Positions 44,626 to 55,510 of a stretch of 64,000 nt of DNA are shown here, piece after piece. Where the stretch lies: assembly GCF_020497125.1 (NCBI RefSeq), contig NC_059082.1:26310965-26374964 (forward strand). Direction: 5' to 3'. The notes under the pieces were generated by a model, which saw only the letters and a list, made by a program, of their open reading frames with translations, was not told where the DNA came from and ran no database searches. Source of the DNA: Mauremys mutica (lineage: Eukaryota; Chordata; Testudines; Geoemydidae). Numbering within the stretch: position 1 is the stretch's first letter; every line of letters starts with the position of its first letter. The translations under genes and the position numbers were made by a program.

Positions 44626-47520
44626 CTAATTCAGTCAAAAATTATGTTACAAATAATTTCTATTAGTGAAAGCCAATCTCATGTACAACCTGGGGAAGGT
44701 GCACCCTCATCTGAAATGGCAGAATTATAGTCTGGTTATGTTTGAATTGTTTGTCCGTGAATGAGAAAGCGCAGAGCTAGACATCTTGGAAGCAGGCTCT
44801 GAGCAAGTATTTCACAATCCTGCCTGCATCACCCCTGCGATTCCAGTCCTGGCCATTGAGTATAGATGGGGAAACCTGATTCTGCGCTCACATACTGTTC
44901 TCTAGTTCTGTACCAGTAATGTTGATAGTCTGGTGTAAACGCACATGTGAAAGAGATTTGGAAAATAAAAGCTGCAAGTTCTTTCTGTTGTGCTTACATG
45001 GTGGAACACAACATAAAGAGCAAAACTGGTTGTTATAAATGAAGATGAAAGGCCAAAATCTGCTCTTGTTAAATTCTGTATAGATCCTGAGCATCTCCCC
45101 TGACTTTGGCTAAGTTACTCGAGGTTTAAAGTGGTGTAAATGAGAGCAGAATTTGGCCTGGAGTTTGACAAACTGGAATGTAATTCTGTGATGCAGACTA
45201 ATGACCAGTAAGGGTGAGGAGGGAACTACCAAATGCACTTTCACTTGTTACCTTATTTAAATTTGAACCCAGGCCTCTGGAGGTGAAAGGCTAGCATGTT
45301 ACCCAGGGCCTTACAAACCGTATTTCAGCGCACCAACCTGCAATATCTCTGAAATCTGTGCTGGTTCGTCCTGCATGCTGTGTGTCATTTCAGAATACAG
45401 TGTTACCATTAAAGAAAAACAACGACCGTTCGCTCTTTCATCTGTTCACCCTACTGCACCAGTTGGGGGAATCATTCCCCAGGCTCCCCTAAAATCTGTG
45501 ATCTTTGGCCCTTGCTGTAAATTGATTCCTTGCTCTGCCAGTCAGACATGTGAACAGGGTAAAATGCATGTTATTTTAAACTCTGGCATTAACTCTCTCT
45601 ACCACCCTACCCTCTTACGTTCTGACATTATTTTATTACATTATTTACCTGGAAGAATATATCAGAGCACAATGCAAGTTTAGCCTGTTAAAAAAACTTC
45701 CTCTTAAAAATAATCCCTGAAGTATGCTTTGAATTCTGCCGGAGACTTGATGTTGGGAAAAGCAAGTCCAGCAAGTGAGTGCCTCATTACAGTGCATGTC
45801 TACTTTACAGAATCCTTTCCATGCATAAATACAAATGTGTAAAAAGTCCAATATCTTGTTTAAGTTTATCGTGAACGGATTATCTGAAACCCACAAAATA
45901 CCGTTCTTTTTGAGTGCAATGTAATTTAAAAAAAAACACAATTTTTTTCTGTTTTCTTTTTTCCACTCCCCCCCCCCATTTTTAGAGCAAGACTAGTAAT
46001 GGATTTTGTATACATAATGCCTTCCTTCTTATGCATGTTCAGTATCAGTTGCTTCGCCAACCATTGAAATTAAGGAACGTCTGGGTTACAACACAGTACG
46101 GTAACTATTCTACATGAGGGCTTAGGATGGGAAGGGAAGATAAAAAACAGTTTGAAAACTACAGGAAATTTGAGGTAGCTAAAATGTAATTCCAAACTGC
46201 AATCTGGATAATACCCAGACATTAACAAAATAGAAGAAAGTGACATGATCTTTGACTGCAAGTGGTCAGGGCCTTGGTATTGTATCTCAGGATAGCAGTA
46301 CCAACCAAACAGTGCCCCAGTACCACAGTGGGACATTGTTTCAGTGGCGACTCATTGGAATTTTAAAGTTAAACTGATGATTAATAGGGTTAGTTTTGAC
46401 AGATTGATAATGTGCTTGTGTGCGTAAAGAGCACAAAGCAAAGGTAGTCACTGTATTCTTTGCCAAAATCCTTATTCATGCTACCAGTCACCCTAAAGTC
46501 GATAGGACTTCGCACAGGAGGAAAATTTTCAGGATTGACAAAATTACCTCTCCATGCTGCTATGTAGCTGCCCGGCATATTGTTAGGCTGATAGCATCAG
46601 ATATAACATAATATTGCGTGTTGAGTGTGTATCCTGAAAGTGGGGTACAATTATATTTCAATTTTCCTTTGAGAAAAATGTTGGTAATACAAGGCCTGTC
46701 AAGCCCCTTTCCTGCGTCTGATAGCTTTATCACAGCCCCGGCTCCAAAGGTTAAATGTTTTGGATTACACAGAATGTACATTATATAGGGGACTTACTAT
46801 AAATCAACAAGGCAGGTATGTTAAACACAGAAAAATATCTACAGCTGTTCTCTTACTCATCCTGCTTGTTATTTAACTCCGTCTCTACCCAAAGGAATAT
46901 TTTTAGTTGTACTGTCAACAGTTTCAAAACAAAGAAGCAACTACAACTGGCAAATGAGGAACCCAGCTGGTGCTGTGTTTAGGCTCCCAATGAATATACT
47001 CTAATCCTGACACCTGCAAGCTATTTAATCAGGATTTACAATTGAACATGAAGGATGAGGGGTCCAGAGGGCTGTGTTCTTGGTGTTTTGATTGCAAATG
47101 ATGGAGAAAAACTTTGTTATCGGATGTTGTAGTTATTTGAAGTTTGGTGCCCTCTAACCCACAGGGGACCTAGAATCATTTATCACTTCACAGCAAAAGC
47201 CAAAAAAGAAAAAAAAAAAAGCCACCATGGCTTACACACTTGCAGTCTCCTTTAGCTTTTCCTGTATTCCAGCGTAAACAAGACTTGGATTTATGAACAA
47301 TGAAAATCAATTGCCAGCAGGCGTATGGAAGGGACAGGTTGTATGGGAAAGTATGCAGTCTCTATCCTGTTTCAGACTGAAAAGATCGCTTTAAATGCCT
47401 CAGAGCTGGTAACACATGCATAATGATGAGATGCGCCTAAAGATACGCAGAAAGAATGTGGTTATAATGCAAAGACACAAGAACAGAATAAGTGAATTTA
47501 GAAAAAAAAAAGTCTAGTCT
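44626..47520. other. Long non-coding stretch
   Basis: A C-run lies at about 45967-45976 and an A-run at about 47208-47220. I recognise no gene or mobile element. Confidence 0.5.
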
Positions 47521-48200
47521 CTTTCACAGTGTATTCCTTGAATCTTAAAGTGACATCGTCAAGGTTGAATGCCCCCAACATAGAGCCTGCCTTAGATAGA
47601 AATGTCATATTTATACTTATTGCCATCTTATTCCTTTTAAATTCCATCTTTTCTCCAAAACAAAGGATGTAACATGAGTCAATTTTAAATTACTGCACTG
47701 TGCAATTTCATAACAAACCTAAGACACTTAATTATTTTGCGAGACTTTTTGTTTATCTTGTTTATTTACTGAGGGATTTTTAAGTGCCCCGACTTGGTGC
47801 ATGACAAATTAAATACCACACTTCGGCCTGTGTGTGGGTGTGTGGGTGTGCGCGCACGCAGGGCGGGAGGGTTTGCATGCCATCCTTTCCCCCTGCTGTG
47901 CCTGTCGAGCTACATAACTACAAATAAGCAGAGTGTGATGTTACTGACACTCACAAAAGGGTTAATCAACCCTCTGAAGTTGTTAGGTAACAGTGATGTG
48001 CCCTTAGGGTCTGGTCTGATGACGTAATGCTTCTAAGTTATTTTTCATTGACTGAGTGTGTTGTGTAACTCCGTAGCCCGCTGAACTTTGTGTGGGTGGA
48101 GTTGTGGAATAAGCCAGATGCTGTCTCTAACTTGATTATGTTGTTGAATTTAATTCTTAATAAAAAAAAGTAATTGCTGTTTTTCAAGGCAGACGAGTGG
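47521..48200. other. Non-coding stretch with CRE-like motif and GT/GC run
   Basis: A (GTGTGGGTGTGTG)-type run is at about 47829-47855. A TGACGTAA, similar to a cAMP-response element, is at 48020-48027. No repeat family is recognised, so unique sequence is possible, but conservation cannot be judged here. Confidence 0.3.
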
Positions 48201-50471
48201 TGGGGGGTAGCTGAGATGGCTCTAAGCTACCTTTTATGACTCCCCTGATCAGCTGGAGACTGGGAGTGGGGGAAAACCATCCTCTGGAACCAGTTAGAGC
48301 AGCCACAGGGCTGCTCAAATTTGTGCTGGCTAGAATGATCCCCTAGGGACTGTTCTGCAGGCCAAACTGCATCATCCCTTCCATGCCCCTTCCCCTACCA
48401 GCTGGCTCCTGCATGCCCCTTGTGTTGGTGATGGGGAAGCCAAGAATTCACCCCATGATGGTGGGATGCACTTCAGCCCCACTGGGGCTGGCTTAATGTT
48501 TCTGTGCACCATGTTGGCTGTGCAAAAGGACCTAATCAAGGCACAATTTGAGCTTCAACTCCTGTCACCTTCACCAAATATTTGAGAAGCTTGAGAAATA
48601 TTTGAAAGCACTGAACCTTTGAGAGCACTGAATGAGCCATTCTCCCACTCTACTTCTTTCTAGAGGGATTTGAGAAGAGAATTTGAAAAGTGTATTCACA
48701 TTTATTACAAGATAGGCTTGTTTTGGTCTATTTTTTAAAGAATGTTTTAAAAAGCCCCGTTAGCCCTGCTTTTTCCTGCCTCCAGGTGCTAGCTCAGAGA
48801 CATCTTCCTTGCCTGCTGGCTGGTGACTCCTGCACAGTGTCCGTGTCACAGCTCTCCCATTGCTTGCAGAATGTCAGAATTAACTATTCCTTTGATGAGG
48901 CATTATTAGTGCTACTGCTTTGCTCCCCAGACTCTTCCTCAGCGTCCTTTGCTTGCTATCAGCAGTACTGGGTCAGACTTTTCCATTTCCATGCTCCTAC
49001 ACTTCTTTGAGCAGAGGCCATAAGACATCTCACTTAGTCTATCACAAGTGCTTTCCCTCCCTCCAGCTCCTTCTCTCTGGTTCAGACACTAGCACCTGAT
49101 CCATCAGTAATCACCTATAGGCTCTTTTCCGGTGAATGCTCTCCTTGGGGTAATTTTTCCTCTGTTTTTCAAGGAAATGCCAATACTTCAGATCAGATCA
49201 GAACCCACCTCTTCTGTCAAGGAATGTTGATCTCTTTTAAGTTCCACACCAATTTAAGGATTCCTTCGGGACGATTCCTATTATAATTCCGCTGATATCC
49301 TTCAATAGCCTATTATGTGACCTGACCTCCCCTTGTTTGGGTCATTATATCTCCTTCCTCTGACGAATTCATTGCATACACTCACTTGATTTGTCTTTGC
49401 TTTCCTTGATGCGTCTACTATTTTAATTTCTACCCTATTCCACTTCCACCAGATTAATAAAATACTGTCAGTTTGAAAGTAACTTTTTCATGTGGAGTTG
49501 CAAATATCAGTGTCACCATGAACACAGGAAATGATGATTGGCTCTGCATCTGTACCCATGATATGGAGATGTAATAAAGGCTGAAGATTATTGCCACAAA
49601 AAGGGTATTCCAGTCCTGATACCTTTACATGAGTATTCCATTGACTAAATAGTCAAACTTGGGAGTGGGAGAAAGACTATATGCGTGAAAAGAATTGCAG
49701 AATGGGCACTTATATACAAGTATATTTCAATGCATCTTTGTATAAAACTGAATTCTATGAGGTCTAGATCAAGGCTTAATCTTGCTATTTTTAGTGCATC
49801 CAAGGTTAAAACCGAAGTGCACAAAAATGCAAGATTAGGTTTTAGTCATGATAATTGTTCAGGAAAGAAAATGCTCCTCAGGATGTGATGCTGTGAAGAA
49901 CATTTTTGATGATGGATGAAGTTGTGATTGATTCTTTACTTAAAACTGTGATCTTAGTAGAATTCAAAGTACATTGATTTAAACTGGTGCTGTTCCTGAT
50001 AAGCCTTTAATGACACATCTTGTTCCAGGAGATGACACCACAGTTGACAAAGTTACAAATTAGACTTTCCATTACATCTAAGGAAAAGCCTGATGCTGTT
50101 AATCCTTATGAGGTGTGCAGCAGGGAGTGGAAGATTGCTGCACTGCATCATAAATGCAAATGGAGGCTACATGTGGACACACACAAGATTAAACATTAAG
50201 GATGGTCATCTGCACTGAATTGCAATAAGTCTCCAGCCCCTTAAAGGCTCACTTAGTTATTTGCAAGCGTTCAGGAAAAAAGGGAGGTAGAGAGTAGGTG
50301 TGTCCAAAGAGACTTGTTTGAGCATGATACTCTTGCTAATGCTGTGCATGCTTAGCTATGCTTTGGCTTCTTAGGCCATATTCCTATAGCTAGGCAGGAC
50401 TAACTTGCCATCAGCACAGCAGTGAACGTGTTGAGGAGTCTAATGCCTTTGGAGGCAATTGGAATAAAGTA
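48201..50471. other. Non-coding, possible LINE 3' remnant
   Basis: About 49060-49470 is pyrimidine-rich with 'cagaacccacctcttctgtc', similar to the last RT codons of L2-type LINEs, and ends near 'ttaataaaatactg'. The rest is unrecognised. Confidence 0.3.
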
Positions 50472-50607
50472 TAGAGTGACCAGATAGCAAGTGTGAAAAA
50501 TCAGGACACTTTTTTGGGAGGTGTTGGGAGGGCTATAGTTACATACATAAAACAAAGCCCCTAATATCGGGGTGATCCCAATAATATCAGGATTTCTGGT
50601 CCTTCTA
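50472..50607. mobile_element. Decayed MITE, TAGGGTGACC family
   Basis: It starts TAGAGTGACCAGATAGCAAG and ends 'gatttctggtccttcta', with 'aaaaatcaggacac' and 'atatcggggtgatcccaataat' inside. Same family as 22681-22800 but more diverged. Confidence 0.65.
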
Positions 50608-51572
50608 GTAAAGTACAACCTTTCTGATTCTTAGTTTAAAACATTCCTGCAACTGCATTCTTTTCGGAGAGCAGAAATGAACCTTAGCGCCTAGAGCGCA
50701 ACTCCTGGGAAGGGTATTTAACAAGTTTCACTATGCAGAAAATCAAAACATCAATTTGATACCAGTGTACACTAAGGAAATGCATGAAACTGGACTGGAG
50801 GTAAAAGTTAGAAGGGAGGTGGACTTTAATGCCTGGATAAATATGAACAAAGTTGAACCATCTCAACCACTAAAGAGGGGGGGAAATGATCCTCTCTAAT
50901 TTATTCATAGACTACACTTGGTCAAAATCACCCATAAAAATGCCAGAAATGAAACAAACAGGGATTCTTCAAGTGTAAAACAGATACAGTCACCTGTTAG
51001 AAGTTCAGCACTTCTGGTAGATAAGAATAATAAATAATGTACAATCTCTGCTGTGAAATGGGAATTTCCTTACTTCAGAGTTCTGCCGTAATAATGATTA
51101 TTCAGATATTAGTTTGGAAAAACACCAAATGAAACTTGCTGCGGTCACCCTCTCTGTCACTAGGAAGTGTGCCCATTTGTACTGGGACTGTATTACATGA
51201 TATCTGCATTGACTGGAAGAAATGTGCCTACGTGTGCACCTTTGGAGACAGGGACTTAGCTGTGATCAGTTTTCCCATGGACTTCAATGGGCATTGCGAC
51301 AGACTCTTAAAGAAGTGTTTTGGGAGTGGATGGTGGATGCACACCACACCAAACACAGCAGAGAAAACTTGCTTGTAGAACAAAGATTTGAATTTGGCAA
51401 ACAGTCCAACACCAGGAGACCACCAGTTACAACATTAGGGAAGGACAATGAAGAGGTTGAGCTCTGCCTGTGGAAGGCTCTATGCCAGCATTCTTTGCTG
51501 AGAGTTTGGTAGCATAATGATATTGTTTTTAAAAAAATTAATAATAGGAAAAAAATCCATTACGTCTCTGAC
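50608..51572. other. Non-coding stretch, nothing recognised
   Basis: AT-rich sequence without a recognised repeat or exon. Confidence 0.4.
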
Positions 51573-51870
51573 TTAGGCCATCTCTACATTACCACTTATG
51601 CCAGCAAAACTTACGTCACTCAGAGGTGTGAAAAGCAACCTCCGACCGACATAAGTTTTGCTGGCATAAGTGGTAGTGTGCCTAGTGCTATGTCGTCAGG
51701 AGAGCTTTGCCCGCCCACATAACTACACCGCTTACTGAGGTGGTTTTAGGATGTCGACGGGAGAGCTCTCTCCTGTCGGCTTAAAGTGGCTACCTGAGTG
51801 ATCTTACAGTGGCACAGCTGCATCGGTACAGCTGTGCTACTGGAAGCTCGCTAGTATAGACATGGCCTTA
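51573..51870. mobile_element. Harbinger-like MITE (51576-51867) with TTA duplication
   Basis: TTA occurs at 51573-51575 and 51868-51870. The ends are GGCCATCTCTACATTACCA and, reversed, GGCCATGTCTATACTAGCG. A 3-bp TWA duplication with such ends is the PIF/Harbinger pattern. The interior contains 'cttatgccagcaaaacttac' and its reverse partner at 51649-51670, so the left half folds on itself. No transposase. Confidence 0.75.
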
Positions 51871-52139
51871 GTAATAAACAATGGTTTTGTATAAAATGAC
51901 CAAACATTTAGAATCAGGGGGTAGCCATGTTAGGCTGTATTGTGATAGACCCAGGCCAGTTGGGAACAGCAGAGTAGTAGAAGGGAGATATACTGGCCAC
52001 TAGATAAGCAGTTTTCTGTTCCCTGAGTGACCAGAGCAGGGGCTGCTCCAGGCTAATGAGAACACCTGACTCCAATTAACCTGCTAAGAGTCAGGTGAGG
52101 CTGTTAAGCACCTGACTCTAATTAAGGCCCCTCTGATGC

Positions 52140-52147
52140 TATAAAAG
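52140..52147 (+). promoter_or_regulatory. TATA box of the LTR
   Basis: TATAAAAG followed by 'ggctcactcc'. Located 200 bp into the LTR, where a U3 promoter is expected. Activity is inferred only. Confidence 0.5.
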
Positions 52148-52241
52148 GGCTCACTCCAGTCAGGCCAGAGGGAGCTAGGGAGCCAGAGGAGAGGAAGTGC
52201 GTGCGAGGAACTGGGAGCAAGAGGCATTCAAGAAGCTGAGA

Positions 52242-52458
52242 GTGAGTAGAAGGGGCGGCTCCAGGCTCCAGCACGCCAAGCGCGTGCTTGGGGCGGTAAG
52301 CCGCGGGGGGGCGCTCTGCCGGCGCCGTGAGGGTGGCAGGCAGTTTGCTCTCCGTGGCTTGCCTGTGGAGGGTCCGCTGGTCCTGCGGCTTCGGCGGACC
52401 AGCGGACCCTTCGCAGGCAAGCCGCGGAAGGCAGCCTAGAGCCGCCCCTGGTGAGTAG
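52242..52458. mobile_element. hAT MITE (52250-52450) nested in the LTR
   Basis: GTGAGTAG flanks it exactly at 52242-52249 and 52451-52458. The left end reads AAGGGGCGGCT and the right end, reversed, CAGGGGCGGCT. The 201-bp GC-rich body holds a strong hairpin at about 52358-52433 ('cttgcctg...ggtccgctggtcc' against 'ggaccagcggaccc...caggcaag'). The 8-bp duplication marks it as hAT. Confidence 0.85.
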
Positions 52459-52898
52459 GCATACTGCTGGAGGACTGAGAAGTACAAGCATTATCAGACA
52501 TCAGGAGGAAGGTCTGGTGGTGAGGACAAAGAAGGTGTTGGGAGGAGGCCATGGGGAAGTAGCCCAGGGAGTTGTAGCTGTCGCGCAACTGTCTCAGGAG
52601 GCACTCTAGACAGCTGCAGTCCACAGGGCCCTGGGCTGGAACCCAGAGTAGAGGGCGGGCCCGAGTTCCCCCCAACTCCTGATCAAACACAGGAGGAATT
52701 GACCTGGACTGTGGCTTCTACCAGAGGGGAAGGTCTCTGGGCTGTTTCCCGACCCACAGGGTGAATCTATGAGGCGAGCAAATCCGCCAATAAGCGCAGG
52801 ACCCACCAAGGTAGAGGAGGAACTTTGTCACAGTATCCACAAAAACAAGAAGGAGTCCAGTGGCACATTAAAGACTAACAGATTTATTTGGGCACAAG

Positions 52899-52931
52899 CT
52901 TTGGTGGTTAAAAATACCTCACTTCTTCAGA
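52899..52931 (-). ncRNA. Hammerhead-ribozyme-like core in the Penelope 3' region
   Basis: On the minus strand: CTGAAGA (52930-52924), a stem-loop built from GTGAGGT and ACCACC, then CAAAGC where an intact ribozyme would have GAAA. In hammerheads the seventh core position is free, so CTGAAGA is allowed. The changed G12 and the weak stem suggest this copy is dead. Penelope-like elements are known to carry such ribozymes. Confidence 0.5.
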
Positions 52932-52991
52932 TGCATGGAGTGAAAGTTACAGATGCAGGCATTGTATAAGGACACGTGAAGAGAAGAGAGT

Positions 52992-53797
52992 ACCTCTGTC
53001 ATAGGTCTCACCCCCACTTGGAGCTGTTGGGTTCCAAAATGGGGACCTGCACTGGTTTCCCTCTAAACTAAAAATCCTAGTTTAGATCTGGTAAAAGCTG
53101 CCACCACCCAATCAGGTACGTGGATTGGGACACAGTCCTTCCCCAAAATCCTTGGGGATCCCAAGAGCCCCAAATCTATGGAGTTCTTACACCCAGGAGA
53201 AATAAACCATTCCCCCCTGCTTCCTCCCCCCTCCCTTTTCCTAGGAGAGATACCGGGATCTAACTACAGAGGGATGCCTCCCCCTCCCCTTTCCCTGAGA
53301 ATCCACCCAAAGAAAGATTAACCAAGTCCTTTACAGAAAAGATTTATTAAAGAATAAAAGAAAGTCACTGTCTCTGTAACCAAGATGGAACAATACACAG
53401 GGTCTAAACTTATTAATCTCTGGAGAGAATCCCCCCCTCCTTTCTTTCTCAGTAAAAGCAAAGTAACAGCAAACAGAAAGAAAGAATTTCCTTCAGCAAA
53501 CACACAATTGCAAATGTAGAAATCAAATTATAAAACTAATCCGCCTTTCTAATTAATACTCACTATTGAATAGTAGGAACTACTCCAGGAGAACTTGGAG
53601 ACATGTCTGGCCTCTCTTAGATCCAAAAAGAGAACTCAGAGCCAACAAGGAACACAGACAAAGGCTTCCCTCCACAGAGATTTGAAATTATCTTGTCTCT
53701 GATTGGTCCTCTGGTCAGGTGGTCATCAGGTACTGCATGTTAACCCTTTACAGGTAAAAGAGACCTTAACCCTTAACTATCTGTTTATGACAACCTC
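52992..53797 (-). mobile_element. Second solo LTR (52997-53792) inside the Penelope element
   Basis: ACCTC lies at 52992-52996 and 53793-53797, a 5-bp duplication of retroviral type. The ends are TGTCATAGG and TTATGACA, giving inverted TGTCATA/TATGACA termini. On the minus strand a CCAAT box lies at 53706-53702 and AATAAA at 53348-53343, in the order U3 then R expected of an LTR, so I assign the minus strand. No internal retroviral sequence remains. Confidence 0.85.
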
Positions 53798-53960
53798 ACA
53801 AGTGGAGAACCAGTGTTGACAGGCCAATTCGATCAGGGTGGATGTAGTCCACTCCCAATAATAGATGAGGAGGTGTCAATTCCACAGAAGCAAAACTGCT
53901 TTTGTAATGAGCCAGCCATTCCCAGGCCCTATTCAAGCCCAAATTAATGGTGTTAAATTT

Positions 53961-54422
53961 TCAAATGAATTTTAGTTCTGTTGTTTCTCTTTGAAGTCTG
54001 TTTCTGAAGTTTTTTTGTTCAAGAATAGTTACTTTTAAATCTGTTATAGAATTTCCAGGGAGATTGAAGTGTTCTCCTACTGGCTTTTGTATGTTACCAT
54101 TCCTGATGTCTGATTTGTGTCCATTTATTCTTTTACGTAGGGACTGTCCGGTTTGGCCAATGTACATGGCAGAGGGGCGTTGCTGGCACATGATGGCATA
54201 TATAACATTAGTAGATGTGCAGGTGAATGAGCCCTTGTGGCTGAAGTGGTTGGGTCCACTGATGGTGTCACTAGAGTAGACATGGGGACAGAGTAGGAAA
54301 CAAGGTTTGCTACAGGGATTGGTTCCTGGGTTGGTGTTTCTGTGGTGTGGTGTGTAGTTGCTGGTGAGTATTTGCTTCTGGTTGAGGGGTTGCCTGTAAG
54401 CAAGGACTGGCCTGCCTCCCAA
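53961..54422 (-). pseudogene. Penelope GIY-YIG endonuclease region
   Basis: In an open stretch of about 150 codons, a cysteine-rich lead (NPCSKPCFLLCPHVYSS) is followed by VIYAIMC, MYIGQTGQSLRKRINGHKSD and VGEHFN. These are the GIY-YIG landmarks: the Y of the first block, YIG, the catalytic arginine after it, the histidine, and the acidic residue in GEHF. The nuclease would nick target DNA for the adjacent RT. The frame reaches its own stop (FI*), but the upstream linker is shifted, so no full protein can be made. Confidence 0.8.
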
Positions 54423-54729
54423 GGTCTGTGAATGTGTGGGATCATTTTCCAGGATAGGTTGTAGATCGTTGATAATGCGCTGGAGAGGTTTTAGCTGTGG
54501 GCTGTATATGTGATGGCCAGTGGTGTTCTGTTATTTTCCTTGTTGGGCCTGGTCCTGTAGTAGGTGATTTCTGGGTACCCATCTCGCTCTGTCAATCTGT
54601 TTCCTCACTTTCCCAGGTGGGTATTGTAGTTTTAAGAATGCTTGATAAAGATCTTGTAGGTGTTTGTTTCTGTCTGAGGGATTGGAGCAAATTCGGTTGC
54701 ATCTTAGGTTCTTGGCTGTAGACAATGGA
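54423..54729 (-). pseudogene. Penelope linker region, frameshifted
   Basis: It joins RT and GIY-YIG but is out of frame with the RT piece: the RT frame and the following DTSHDPLSTAKNLRCNRICSN frame differ by one base. A second shift lies near 54490-54530, around 'atatacagccc'. It contains the conserved LKPLQRIINDLQPILEND stretch. Confidence 0.6.
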
Positions 54730-55500
54730 TCATGTGATGTGTCCTGGATGGAAGCTGGAGGCATGTAGGTAAGTATAGCAGTCAGTAGGTTTCCAGTATA
54801 GGGTGGTGTTTATATGACCATCACTTATTTGCACTGTAGTGTCCAGGAAGTGGATCTCTTGTGTGGACTGGTCCAGGCTGAGGTTGATGGTAGGGTGGAA
54901 ATTGTTGAAATCCAGGTGGAATTCTTCAAGGGCCTCCTTTCCGTGGGTCCATATGATGAAGATGTCATCAATGTAGCACAAGTAGAAGAGGGGCGTTAGG
55001 GGGCGAGAGCTGAGGAAGCGTTGTTCTAAGTCAGCCATAAAAATGTTGGCATACTGTGGGGCCATGCGGGTGCCCATAGCAGTGCCACTGACTTGCAGGT
55101 ATAAGTTGTCCCCAAATCTGAAATGGTTGTGGGTGAGGACAAAGTTACAAAGCTCAGCCACCAGGCGTGCTGTGGCCTCATCAGGGATACTGTTCCTGAC
55201 AGCTTGTAGTCCATCTTCATGTGGAATATTGGTATAAAGCGCTTCTACATCCATGGTGGCCAGGATGGTGTTTTCAGGAAGATCACCAATGCATTGTAGT
55301 TTCCTCATGAAGTCGGTGGTGTCTCGAAGATAGCCGGGAGTGCTGGTAGCGTAGGGTCTGAGGAGAGTGTCCAAATAACCAGATCATCCTGCTGTAAGAG
55401 TGCTGATGCCTGAGATGATGGGGCCTCCAGGGTTTCCAGGTTTATGGATCTTGGGTAGCAGATAGAATACCCCTAGTCGGGGCTCTAGGGGGTGTGTCTG
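54730..55500 (-). pseudogene. Penelope-like reverse transcriptase fragment
   Basis: The frame begins upstream with GVFYLLPKIHKPGNPGGPII, meets an in-frame TGA at 55386-55384, and continues open for more than 200 codons. Landmarks in order: DVEALYTNIPHEDGL (RT motif A), GTAMGTRMAPQYANIFMADLE (motif B), YLCYIDDIFIIW (motif C, the YIDD catalytic pair) and FHPTINLSLDQSTQEIHFLD. This is the Penelope-like RT, which is related to telomerase. The N-terminal part is missing and one stop is present, so it is inactive despite intact catalytic residues. Confidence 0.85.
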
Positions 55501-55510
55501 TGTGAGTGTA

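Larger units (their letters stand above)
51937..52836 (+). mobile_element. Solo LTR (51941-52832) inside the Penelope element
   Basis: GTAT lies at 51937-51940 and 52833-52836. The termini are TGTGATAGACCC and CTTTGTCACA, that is TG...CA with inverted TGTGA/TCACA. A TATA box at 52140-52147 fixes the plus orientation. The LTR itself contains a nested hAT MITE (52250-52450); without it and one TSD copy it would be 683 bp. A 4-bp duplication fits Gypsy-type or some retroviral integrases, so the superfamily is open. Confidence 0.75.
51911..55510 (-). mobile_element. Penelope-like retroelement interrupted by two solo LTRs
   Basis: On the minus strand the order is RT remnant (about 55500-54730), linker, GIY-YIG remnant (54422-53961) and 3' region (53961-53798, 52991-52837, 51940-51911). 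Removing the LTRs with one copy of each TSD rejoins 'gggtagccatgttaggctgtat' to 'ccacaaaaacaag' and 'gagagtacctc' to 'acaagtggagaa', which restores the continuous Penelope 3' sequence as I know it. The N-terminal RT part is missing, so the copy is 5'-truncated. A hammerhead-like core sits at 52899-52931. Confidence 0.8.

Noticed and set aside
52122..52491. Open frames of up to 121 codons, both strands
   Set aside because: They cross the border between an LTR and a nested hAT MITE, so cannot be one gene; GC-rich composition explains them.
53318..53503. Open frame within the solo LTR
   Set aside because: Inside LTR R/U5-type sequence; no protein features.
41847..53797. The LTRs at 41.8 kb and 53.0 kb as two ends of one provirus
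   Set aside because: Their sequences and duplications differ (GTGAT and ACCTC), and each has its own matching flank, so they are separate solo LTRs.
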